From Actinocrinis sp046724665 (GTDB lineage: Bacteria > Actinomycetota > Actinomycetes > Streptomycetales > Catenulisporaceae), in contig JBKOWZ010000206.1 of assembly GCA_046724665.1 (NCBI GenBank), positions 1-14,791 of the forward strand: a stretch of DNA of 14,791 nt. The letters run 5' to 3'. A program made the translations under genes and the position numbers. The notes below the pieces were generated by a model, which was not told where the DNA came from, ran no database searches, and saw only the letters and a program-made list of their open reading frames with translations. This document shows positions 1-6,005 of the stretch, one piece after another; positions within the stretch are counted from its first letter, which is position 1; every line of letters starts with the position of its first letter.

Positions 1-1
1 G

Positions 2-808
2 CCGTGGTGGCAGCGCCCCGTGCCCACGCCGCCGACCGCGGCCGAGGGCGGCGCGCAGGCCGCGGGAGGTGTGGGATCTACGGGCCCTGCCGCGACGGCG
101 CCGGACGAGCCGAGCGACGCCGTGCCCGGAGCCGGGCCGAGCACTCCGTTCGAGAACACGCAGTTCGAACCGTACGGCGCGGCGGCATCGGCGCCGAGGC
201 GGACCTCGCGCCGGGTCAGCGGCCTGACGCTGTCGGTGGCGGTGCTGATCCTCGGCGCGATCGGGGTGCTCGCCGAGGCGGGCGCCATCAGCATCGGCTG
301 GACGGCGGGGCTGGCCCTGACCGTCATGGCGGTTGGGGCGGGGATGGTCGTCGGAGGGCTCTTCGGGAGGGCGCGGGTGCTGATCCCGCTCGGGCTGGTG
401 CTGGCCGTGCCGCTGATCCTGGCCGGCGCGATCGGCGTGCCGCTGCGCGGCGAGACCGGCGACATGTCCTGGGCGCCGGTCTCCGCCGCCAGCGTCGCCT
501 CGCCGTACAACCTGGCCGCCGGACGCGGCAACCTGGACCTGTCGGCGGTCGATCCCGGTGGCGGCACGGTGCACGTCGCCGCGCACGTGGGGGCCGGCCA
601 CCTGACCGTGACCGTGCCAAAGGACGTGGCGCTCGTCGTCACGGTGCACGTCGGTGCGGGCAGGATGCAGTTCACCGACGGCTCGCAGCATTCCGGGCTC
701 GACGTGACCCGCAGCTTCAGTGCCCGCGCCGAAGGCGGTTCGCGGGGAACCATCGTGCTCGACCTCAAGGCGGGCCTGGGAGACGTGGAGGTGTACCGTG
801 CCGACTGA
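2..808 (+). CDS. PspC/LiaF-like membrane protein, C-terminal part (5' end outside window)
   Basis: The frame is open to the left edge (visible start reads PWWQRPVPTPPT), so the gene probably begins upstream; a GTG at 20 is only the first in-window start codon. After a Pro/Ala/Gly-rich linker come three hydrophobic helices at about nt 222-290, 307-370 and 378-441. These are followed by a soluble C-terminal domain of alternating short beta strands (for example GGTVHVAAHVGAGHLTVTVP and KAGLGDVEVYRAD). That layout, linker, helices, then a 'toast-rack'-like beta domain, is what I know from actinobacterial PspC-domain and LiaF-like envelope-stress proteins. The N-terminal PspC domain itself would lie outside the window, so the assignment is inference. 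It overlaps the next gene by 11 nt, implying translational coupling. It could instead be an unrelated DUF4097-like membrane protein. Confidence 0.7.
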   Translation, partial: PWWQRPVPTPPTAAEGGAQAAGGVGSTGPAATAPDEPSDAVPGAGPSTPFENTQFEPYGAAASAPRRTSRRVSGLTLSVAVLILGAIGVLAEAGAISIGWTAGLALTVMAVGAGMVVGGLFGRARVLIPLGLVLAVPLILAGAIGVPLRGETGDMSWAPVSAASVASPYNLAAGRGNLDLSAVDPGGGTVHVAAHVGAGHLTVTVPKDVALVVTVHVGAGRMQFTDGSQHSGLDVTRSFSARAEGGSRGTIVLDLKAGLGDVEVYRAD

Positions 809-1091
809 GCCGAAGCAGGGTCCGGACAGCGAGTTCAACGAGCCGAGCGAGCCCGGCGAGTACGGGCCGGGGCCCGGGCGGGGCAGGTTCGCCGACGCCG
901 ACCCCGCGTCGATCGGAGCCGGGATCGTCTTCTTCCTGATCGGCGGCGCGTACCTGCTGGCGTCCGGCGGCCATCTGTCGGTGAACGCCGGGTGGACGCT
1001 CTCGCTGCTGCTGCTCGGCCTCGGCCTGTCCGGCGTCGTCGGCGTCCTGCTGCGGGACCGCCGCCGCGACGGCGGGCCGGACTCGAAGTAG
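798..1091 (+). CDS. small two-helix membrane protein, 97 aa, function unknown
   Basis: I chose the GTG at 798 because GGAG at 787-790 sits 7 nt upstream; this start overlaps the preceding stop codon region by 11 nt. The frame runs further back to 720, but that would lie inside the upstream gene. The protein has an acidic, Pro/Gly-rich cytosolic-looking N-terminus (MPTEPKQGPDSEFNEPSEPG). Two hydrophobic segments follow (about residues 35-55, GIVFFLIGGAYLLASGG, and 63-85, LSLLLLGLGLSGVVGVLL), then a basic tail RDRRRDGG. I do not recognise a named family. Tight coupling to the PspC/LiaF-like gene suggests the products act together at the membrane. Its stop lies only 16 nt from the stop of the convergent gene, leaving no room for a terminator between them. 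Confidence 0.75.
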   Translation: MPTEPKQGPDSEFNEPSEPGEYGPGPGRGRFADADPASIGAGIVFFLIGGAYLLASGGHLSVNAGWTLSLLLLGLGLSGVVGVLLRDRRRDGGPDSK

Positions 1092-1107
1092 CCCGGACGT
1101 GAGTGGC

Positions 1108-2352
1108 TCAGACCTCGTCGGTGGCGATGTCGAGCGGGTAGTCGCTCGTCTCCAGCCCCGAGGCGGTGACCACGCGCACGGTCCACGGCCCGGGCTCGGC
1201 CTCGTAGGGGATCGGCACGGTCACCGGGGTGTCGGTCGGGTTGGCGAAGCCGCCCTCGCCGTCCGGCACCAGCGGGACGTGGATGTGGATCGGGCCGAGC
1301 TTGACCACGATCCGGGCCAGCTGGTCCGGGGCGCGGGCGGCCGGCGGCACGAAGCCGAGGCCGCGGATCTCGATCTCGTCGCCCTGGCGGATCGGGCCGT
1401 CCGGCTCGCCCGGGGTGCGCACCCGCACCACGGAGACCAGCACCGGACGGCGCACCTCGGCCAGCTTCACTCCGAGGTAGAGCGCCGCGGCGCCGAGCGC
1501 CACCGCCACCACGGCGGCCGGCAGCCGCGGCAGGTCGTAAGGATTCTTCGCCAGGCCGACCACCAGGAACAGCACGGCGGCCAGGTTCGCCGGCAGCCAC
1601 ACGGCCGCCGCCAGCGAGCCGAGGCCGGAGTCCTCGACCAGCAGGTCGCGCAGCTGCGAACGCTGGCCGGGCAGGTAGGGCGCGGCCCGGCGGCGCATCC
1701 GCGCCGCGCTCACCACGCCGCTGACCGCGGCGACGACGACCGGCGTGACCAGCAGCGCCAGGTACTCCCAGTGCGGGTGCGAGATCGCCGCCGCGATCTG
1801 CGCCCGCTCCTGCGGGGAGCCGGCCGCGATGTCCTCGACGCCGAAGTACACGAACGCGGTGAAGAAGCTCGCCCCCCACAGCACGGCCAGCGTGCGCGGC
1901 AGCGAGAGGCGGCCGTCCACGCCGACCAGGAAGCACAGCACGCCGCCGATGTCCGAGTGCACCAGGCTCAGCAGCGTGAACAGCCCGGCGAAGGCCAGGA
2001 ACGCCAGCGGCGAGGCCGTGCGGGGCATCGTCCAGCCGGCCGAGAGCGGCAGCGTGGTCAGGTCGATCACGAGCACCGCGGCCAGCAGCCACCAGGCCGC
2101 GCGCATCGCCTGCCGGCCGACCAGGGCGATCCAGGCGGCGTTCTCCTGGCGGCAGACCGCGGCCAGCCGCCCGGCCCGGCGGGTCAGCTCGTCGGAGACC
2201 CAGCGCTTGGCGGCGGCCTCCGAGTGCGCGAGCGCGCCGGGTACCCCGTCGCCGTCCGCCAGCTCGCGGCAGCGTTCGACGAACTGGGCAAGTTCACGGT
2301 CGTAGTCCCGCCGGATCGAGACGTGACTGTCCAGTCCCGGTCCGTGAGCCAC
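1108..2352 (-). CDS. multi-pass membrane protein with C-terminal IPT/Ig-like domain, unassigned
   Basis: 414 aa from a GTG start preceded by a strong purine-rich ribosome site (AGGGAGGGG, 7 nt upstream). Residues 1-84 are charged and look helical and cytosolic. Six or seven hydrophobic segments follow, at about 85-105, 113-145 (probably two passes), 155-173, 195-216, 246-268 and 277-296. Residues about 303-410 look like a beta-sandwich: GDEIEIRGLGF is the typical G-rich opening of IPT/TIG domains, and PGPWTVRVVTASG resembles their closing strands. The family is not one I can name. Genes of this kind are presumably envelope proteins, and the beta domain would face outward or lie against the membrane depending on topology. 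It is convergent with the small membrane gene (16-nt gap) and lies 107 nt downstream of guaA. No terminator is obvious between guaA and this gene, so read-through is possible. Confidence 0.82.
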   Translation of the reverse strand: MAHGPGLDSHVSIRRDYDRELAQFVERCRELADGDGVPGALAHSEAAAKRWVSDELTRRAGRLAAVCRQENAAWIALVGRQAMRAAWWLLAAVLVIDLTTLPLSAGWTMPRTASPLAFLAFAGLFTLLSLVHSDIGGVLCFLVGVDGRLSLPRTLAVLWGASFFTAFVYFGVEDIAAGSPQERAQIAAAISHPHWEYLALLVTPVVVAAVSGVVSAARMRRRAAPYLPGQRSQLRDLLVEDSGLGSLAAAVWLPANLAAVLFLVVGLAKNPYDLPRLPAAVVAVALGAAALYLGVKLAEVRRPVLVSVVRVRTPGEPDGPIRQGDEIEIRGLGFVPPAARAPDQLARIVVKLGPIHIHVPLVPDGEGGFANPTDTPVTVPIPYEAEPGPWTVRVVTASGLETSDYPLDIATDEV

Positions 2353-2459
2353 GCGCTCGCCCCTCCCTCACTCGCACCGGCAATCCGTACGCGCATCGCA
2401 TCGTGTGCGCCAATTCGGCGGCAGGCTGGGAGCGTACACCCCCGGCTCAATCCCCCGGG

Positions 2460-4043
2460 TCACTCCCACTCGATGGTGCCCGGCGGCTTGGACGTCACGT
2501 CGAGCACGACCCGGTTCACGTCGCGCACCTCGTTGGTGATCCGCGTGGAGATCCGCGCCAGCACGTCGTAGGGCAGCCGGGTCCAGTCCGCGGTCATCGC
2601 GTCCTCGGAGGAGACCGGCCGCAGCACGATCGGGTGGCCGTAGGTGCGCCCGTCGCCCTGCACGCCCACCGAGCGCACGTCGGCGAGCAGCACCACAGGG
2701 CACTGCCAGATCTCCCGGTCGAGCCCCGCCCTGGTCAGCTCGTCGCGGGCGATGGCGTCGGCCTCGCGCAGCAGGTCGAGCCGGTCCTCGGTGACCTCGC
2801 CGACGATCCGGATGCCGAGGCCCGGCCCCGGGAAGGGCTGGCGCCAGACGATGTCGGCGGGCAGCCCGAGCTCCTCGCCGACCCGGCGCACCTCGTCCTT
2901 GAACAGCTTGCGCAGCGGCTCGACGAGTTCGAACTCGAGGTCGTCGGGCAGTCCGCCGACGTTGTGGTGCGACTTGATGTTCGCGGTGCCGGAGCCGCCG
3001 CCGGACTCGACCACGTCGGGGTACAGCGTGCCCTGCACCAGGCACCAGTCCGCCGGGGAGCTGCCCGCGCCGTCATCGGCGCCCTCGGCCACGATCTCGG
3101 CCTGCGCCTGCTCGAAGACCCGGATGAACTCGCGGCCGATGATCTTGCGCTTCTCCTCCGGCTCGGTCACCCCGGACAGCGCGTCGAGGAAGCGCCGGCG
3201 CGCGTCCACCACCTTCAGCTCCACCCCGGTGGCCGCGACGAAGTCCTTCTCGACCTGCTCGGCCTCGCCCTTGCGCAGCAGCCCGTGATCGACGAAGACG
3301 CAGGTGAGCCGGTGCCCGATGGCCCGCTGCACCAGCGCGGCGGCCACCGCGGAGTCCACGCCGCCGGACAGCCCGCAGATCGCCCGGCGCCCGCCGGCCT
3401 GCGCACGGATCGACTCGACCGCCTCGTCCACGATGTTGACCATGGTCCAGCTCGGGATGATCCCGGCGCCGTGGTAGAGGAAGTTCTCCAGCACCTTCTG
3501 GCCGTGCGCGGTGTGCAGCACCTCGGGATGGTGCTGGACGCCGTACAGCCGCCGCTCGTCGTCCTCGAAGGCTGCCACCGGGGTCGAGGCCGTGCGCGCG
3601 CTGACCCGGAAGCCCTCGGGCGCGGCGGCCACCGAGTCGCCGTGCGACATCCAGACCGACTGCGCGGCGGGCGTGCCGGCGAACAGGGTCGAGGACGTTT
3701 CCGCGACGGTCAGGTCGGTGCCGCCGTACTCCCGCGTACCGGTGTGATCGACCGTGCCGCCGAGGGCCAGCGCCATGGCCTGGAAGCCGTAGCAGATGCC
3801 GAGGGTGGGCACCCCGGCGCGGAACAGCTCGGCCCCGACGTGCGGCGCGCCGTCGGCGTACACCGAGGAGGGGCCGCCGGACAGGATGATCGCGGCGGGC
3901 CGCCTGGCCAGCAGCTCGGCGACCGGCGTGTCGTGCGGCACGATCTCGCTGTAGACCCGCGCCTCACGGACCCGGCGGGCGATGAGCTGGGCGTACTGCG
4001 CACCGAAGTCGACGACGAGTACCAGCGGGGAGGTGGCGTCCAT
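2460..4043 (-). CDS. guaA: GMP synthase (glutamine-hydrolysing)
   Basis: 527 aa, full length for GuaA, which converts XMP, glutamine and ATP to GMP in the last step of cytosolic guanine nucleotide synthesis. The class I glutamine amidotransferase domain spans about residues 7-190. Its nucleophile is Cys84 in GICYGFQ, with His172 and Glu174 in HHPEV completing the triad. The ATP pyrophosphatase domain carries the P-loop SGGVDS (226-231). The C-terminal dimerisation domain ends in the typical GTIEWE. The ATG at 4043 gives the canonical N-terminus (LVLVVDFGAQY). No Shine-Dalgarno sequence precedes it, but a TAGACT -10-like box ends 10 nt upstream, suggesting a very short leader. The 438-bp upstream interval contains inverted repeats annotated separately. 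No guaB is adjacent. Confidence 0.98.
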   Translation of the reverse strand: MDATSPLVLVVDFGAQYAQLIARRVREARVYSEIVPHDTPVAELLARRPAAIILSGGPSSVYADGAPHVGAELFRAGVPTLGICYGFQAMALALGGTVDHTGTREYGGTDLTVAETSSTLFAGTPAAQSVWMSHGDSVAAAPEGFRVSARTASTPVAAFEDDERRLYGVQHHPEVLHTAHGQKVLENFLYHGAGIIPSWTMVNIVDEAVESIRAQAGGRRAICGLSGGVDSAVAAALVQRAIGHRLTCVFVDHGLLRKGEAEQVEKDFVAATGVELKVVDARRRFLDALSGVTEPEEKRKIIGREFIRVFEQAQAEIVAEGADDGAGSSPADWCLVQGTLYPDVVESGGGSGTANIKSHHNVGGLPDDLEFELVEPLRKLFKDEVRRVGEELGLPADIVWRQPFPGPGLGIRIVGEVTEDRLDLLREADAIARDELTRAGLDREIWQCPVVLLADVRSVGVQGDGRTYGHPIVLRPVSSEDAMTADWTRLPYDVLARISTRITNEVRDVNRVVLDVTSKPPGTIEWE

Positions 4044-4053
4044 AATGCCGACC

Positions 4054-4059
4054 AGTCTA
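4054..4059 (-). promoter_or_regulatory. candidate -10 box of guaA promoter
   Basis: On the minus strand this reads TAGACT, matching the actinobacterial TANNNT pattern, and it ends 10 nt before the guaA ATG. Transcription would start about 3 nt before the start codon, which would explain the missing ribosome-binding site. I found no good -35 hexamer at 16-18 nt spacing, so the call rests on the -10 match and position only. Confidence 0.4.
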
Positions 4060-4084
4060 GGGCGTCCGCCGTACGCAACTTCGC

Positions 4085-4114
4085 GGCGGTGACCTCATCG
4101 TCACCTTCACCGCC
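4085..4114. promoter_or_regulatory. nested inverted repeats upstream of guaA
   Basis: An outer dyad GGCGGTGA (4085-4092) / TCACCGCC (4107-4114) encloses a competing inner dyad GGTGAC (4088-4093) / GTCACC (4100-4105). The two cannot form at once because the left arms overlap. The element lies upstream of the candidate guaA -10 box, at roughly -40 to -70 from the predicted transcription start. It would therefore act as DNA (an operator for a dimeric regulator) rather than as an RNA leader, unless a more distal promoter exists. No regulator can be named. Confidence 0.35.
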
Positions 4115-4166
4115 GTTCACCCCCGGTCATACGCGGCCGTACACAGAACGGCGAGCGCACGACAGA

Positions 4167-4224
4167 GGTCTTCGCGGCCGACCGGACCGGAGTGGACCGT
4201 ATGGTTCGGCCGGCCGCGAAGACC
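4167..4224. repeat. long imperfect hairpin (inverted repeat) in intergenic DNA
   Basis: The arms GGTCTTCGCGGCCG (4167-4180) and CGGCCGCGAAGACC (4211-4224) are exact reverse complements over 14 bp. After one A/C mismatch (4181/4210), pairing continues for 7 bp between CCGGACC (4182-4188) and GGTTCGG (4203-4209), with one G-T wobble. A 14-nt loop (4189-4202) remains. Neither strand shows a T-run after the stem, so it is not a classical intrinsic terminator, and it lies about 260 nt past the chorismate mutase stop. It could be a U-less actinobacterial terminator, part of a small RNA, or a protein-binding site. Confidence 0.75.
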
Positions 4225-4453
4225 GGGAATGGAAACGCTGACGCCTGCCGGCTGTCCCCTGCCAGCGGATCCGCGCCGGGGCGAGGTCCCACAGCCGCGG
4301 TCCGGTCGTCGCTCACCCGGCCGCGGCCGATCGCCTCGGTCCATCCGCCCTGCACAACGACTGACCCGACATCCGGTTACGGGCTCTGCGAAATTCGCCG
4401 ATCGCACCGCCGCGCGCCATCCGCCCGCGCCGCGGCCCGGCCAGCGTCGAAGA

Positions 4454-4479
4454 GTATTGCCGTGGCAGCCACGGCATAC
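4454..4479 (-). terminator. intrinsic terminator of chorismate mutase gene
   Basis: The stem TGCCGTGG (4458-4465) / CCACGGCA (4469-4476) has a 3-nt loop. It extends by GTA (4454-4456) pairing with TAC (4477-4479) across one bulged T. It begins 2 nt after the chorismate mutase stop codon on the minus strand and is followed there by TCTTCG, a weak T-rich tail. Position and structure fit a Rho-independent terminator. Confidence 0.7.
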
Positions 4480-4481
4480 GC

Positions 4482-4763
4482 TCACGCCCGCCCCCGGCCG
4501 AGTTCCAACAACGCCATCGCGATCGTGGTGCCCGGTCGGCCGAGCGCGGCGCCGTAGCGGTCGATGATCTCCGTCTCCCGGCGCAGGTCCACCCGGCGGC
4601 CGCCGTCGGCGATCCGGGCGGCCTGGATCTGCCGCGACACCTCGATCCGGCGCCGTACCAGCTCAGCGATCCGGTCGTCGAGCGCGTCGATCCGCTCGCG
4701 TCCGGACAGCACCGAGTCCGCGCGGTCCTCGTCGTCCCTGTCGGTCACATCGATCGCGGTCAT
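4482..4763 (-). CDS. chorismate mutase, AroQ type
   Basis: 93 aa, the usual size of a stand-alone all-helical AroQ chorismate mutase, which rearranges chorismate to prephenate on the way to phenylalanine and tyrosine. Family pattern residues are visible: RERIDALDDRIAELVRRR in helix 1, then S.QIQ..R...GGRRVDLRRETEII..Y in helix 2, and a closing IAMALLELGRGR. The helix-1 and mid-protein arginines, a lysine-equivalent position and the Glu in RRETE are where substrate-binding residues usually lie. I chose the ATG at 4763 because AGGAAGGG lies about 10 nt upstream; the in-frame GTG at 4790 has no ribosome site and would only add MPTRKGRPP. It sits upstream of guaA but has its own terminator. The 247 bp before it contain a strong hairpin that ends the esx unit or could attenuate this gene. 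Confidence 0.93.
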   Translation of the reverse strand: MTAIDVTDRDDEDRADSVLSGRERIDALDDRIAELVRRRIEVSRQIQAARIADGGRRVDLRRETEIIDRYGAALGRPGTTIAMALLELGRGRA

Positions 4764-4855
4764 GGGTGGTCGGCCCTTCCTGGTCGGCACCGCGCGTACG
4801 GCGCGGCGACGGACGGAGGGCGCGGCGGTCGGCGGAATCCGCAGCGGACGCGAAA

Positions 4856-4884
4856 GCGCCCCGGACCCTGCCGGTCCGGGGCGC
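4856..4884 (-). terminator. strong hairpin terminator downstream of WXG100 genes
   Basis: A perfect 12-bp stem, GCGCCCCGGACC (4856-4867) / GGTCCGGGGCGC (4873-4884), has a 5-nt loop. On the minus strand it is followed by TTTCGCG, so termination of leftward transcription is the likely role. It lies 126 nt after the second WXG100 gene and 92 nt before the chorismate mutase start. The flanking DNA (4764-4855 and 4885-5010) shows no gene. Confidence 0.75.
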
Positions 4885-5010
4885 CATCTGTGGTCTTGGC
4901 GGCTGAAGTCAGCGCGCGACCGCCTGGCTCACCGGACCTGCCGGAAAGCCATAGCTAAATCGCCGCGACCGAAGCACGCGGCCACCTTAGCACCAGCAGT
5001 ACGTGCTCGC

Positions 5011-5310
5011 TCAGCCCCAGGCGCTGGTGTTGGCCTGCTCGGTCTGCTGGTAGGAGCTGTGCGTCTCCTCCAGCACCCGGCCGATGGTCTGGAGCACCTG
5101 GCCCAGGTCCTGCTGCGCCTGGTTCCACTGCTGCTGCTTCTGCTGGTACTGCTCGGACGCGCTACCGGTCCACTCCGCCACCAGCGGCGCGAGGAAGCTG
5201 TGCAGGTCGTCCAGCTTCTGCGTCAGGCTCTGGTAGGTGCGCTGCACGTTCTGCGAGGCCTGCGCGATCGTCTCGAAGGTGACGAGAACCTGGCCCGAGT
5301 ATCCACTCAT
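5011..5310 (-). CDS. WXG100 family protein (ESAT-6-like), predicted type VII secretion substrate
   Basis: 99 aa, the standard WXG100 length. The protein is predicted as two helices joined by the turn W47-T48-G49 (in EWTGSA), the hallmark of the family. Helix two is unusually Gln-rich (residues 54-74). Near the C-terminus Y87-Q-Q-T-E91 fits the YxxxD/E type VII export motif. The ATG at 5310 follows a GAGGGGAG ribosome site about 9 nt upstream. It is the second gene of a two-gene unit, 68 nt after its partner. WXG100 proteins usually act as helical hairpin dimers exported by EccC-type ATPases, but no ecc gene lies in the window, so the apparatus must be elsewhere. There is nothing to indicate the exported function. 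Confidence 0.9.
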   Translation of the reverse strand: MSGYSGQVLVTFETIAQASQNVQRTYQSLTQKLDDLHSFLAPLVAEWTGSASEQYQQKQQQWNQAQQDLGQVLQTIGRVLEETHSSYQQTEQANTSAWG

Positions 5311-5378
5311 CTCTTGCTACTCCCCTCGTAAGTCGAAGCCCCGCTCCGCGGCGGGATGTCAGCCTTATGCGGCGCGGT

Positions 5379-5690
5379 TCAGCCCAGTCCGGACAGGATG
5401 TTCTGGATCTGCGACTGGTTCGCCTCTTCGACCTGCGAGTAGTTCTTGTTGGTCGACTCGAGCATCTCGGAGATCCCCTGGAGGGCGCTGGTCAGCTTGT
5501 TGGCGTCCTCGTGCCAACGCGCCATCAGCTGCTGGAAGGCCGAGGCCGCCGAGCCCTTCCAGGAGGCCGCCACCGGGTCCAGGTTCGCCTGCAAGGAGCG
5601 CAGTTCGCCGCTGATCTCCTCGCTCACCTGCTGGACCTGCTGGGCCGCCTTCTGCATCGTCGCGGCGTCTGTGTTGAAGGATCCGGCCAT
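5379..5690 (-). CDS. WXG100 family protein (CFP-10-like), predicted type VII secretion substrate
   Basis: 103 aa from the ATG at 5690. An in-frame ATG at 5699 would add three residues, but the purine run GGGGATGG is better spaced for 5690. Helix 1 (about 8-40) is followed by the turn W44-K45-G46 (in SWKGSAAS) and helix 2 (about 47-88). Y84-S-Q-V-E88 near the C-terminus matches the YxxxD/E export motif, and the tail ends in LSGLG. It is first in a two-gene unit with the ESAT-6-like gene; the 68-nt spacer holds only a weak 5-bp hairpin. The two are expected to form a dimer, although both carry the export motif, so homodimers are possible. The promoter should lie in 5700-6005 but is not clear. 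Confidence 0.9.
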   Translation of the reverse strand: MAGSFNTDAATMQKAAQQVQQVSEEISGELRSLQANLDPVAASWKGSAASAFQQLMARWHEDANKLTSALQGISEMLESTNKNYSQVEEANQSQIQNILSGLG

Positions 5691-6005
5691 GTTCACCATC
5701 CCCGTCGTTCCGGAAAGCCTTGTAGGGCAAGCCTGTAAAAGGACAACTGTGCGGTCGTCAGATTCACCAATTCCGCGCTCCCCAAGCCCCCAGGGCCCTC
5801 ACAGAGGTGACGGTCGGTGCCATCTGCCCCTCCACGCTACTGGTACGGATACGGTGGTAGATAGCGAGGTAGCAGACATTACCAAGTCTTTACCGCGCTC
5901 CGCCGTAGCCATGGCGTTGTTGGAGCCTTACCCTGCCCACCCGCGTCAATCACTGGGATCTGAGGTATCTGAGGCAGGCATGCTACCTAGTGCATGTACG
6001 ACCTA
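5691..6005. other. non-coding interval upstream of WXG100 genes
   Basis: This 315-bp interval is visibly less GC-rich than the rest (roughly 55-60 percent by eye). It must hold the 3' end of the dehydrogenase transcript and the promoter of the WXG100 pair. I see no gene and no strong terminator hairpin. A tandem pair ATCTGAGG (5958-5965 and 5967-5974, 9-bp period) and three copies of ACCTA (5985-5989, 6001-6005, 6008-6012) are present near the dehydrogenase stop. A weak minus-strand promoter candidate is TTGGTA, 16 nt, TATCTA, around 5857-5885. Confidence 0.4.

Larger units (their letters stand above)
4044..4481. other. 438-bp non-coding interval between chorismate mutase and guaA
   Basis: No open frame here looks like a gene: the longer ones run into the chorismate mutase gene or give low-complexity Arg/Pro/Ala-rich products without ribosome sites. 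The interval holds, from right to left in transcription direction, a chorismate mutase terminator (4454-4479), a long near-perfect hairpin (4167-4224), a nested pair of inverted repeats (4085-4114) and the guaA -10 candidate. Between 4225 and 4453 I see nothing further that I can support. Confidence 0.6.

Noticed and set aside
1099..2571. Plus-strand open frame of 490 codons opposite the IPT-tailed membrane gene
   Set aside because: Product is rich in Arg, Gly, His and Gln without hydrophobic cores or family motifs, and it extends over the guaA end; it is the antisense shadow expected in GC-rich DNA.
2403..4241. Plus-strand open frame of 612 codons opposite guaA
   Set aside because: GuaA on the other strand has intact catalytic motifs along its full length; the antisense product is low-complexity and has no ribosome site.
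4107..4485. Minus-strand small open frames between chorismate mutase and guaA
   Set aside because: Low-complexity products without family resemblance or ribosome site, overlapping the hairpins and the terminator.
4930..4953. Possible minus-strand leader peptide (MAFRQVR) before the chorismate mutase gene
   Set aside because: Only one Phe, no convincing ribosome site, and no antiterminator was identified; too weak to call an attenuator.
5311..5378. Hairpin CCCGC/GCGGG between the two WXG100 genes
   Set aside because: Five base pairs only; too weak for a terminator or regulatory claim.
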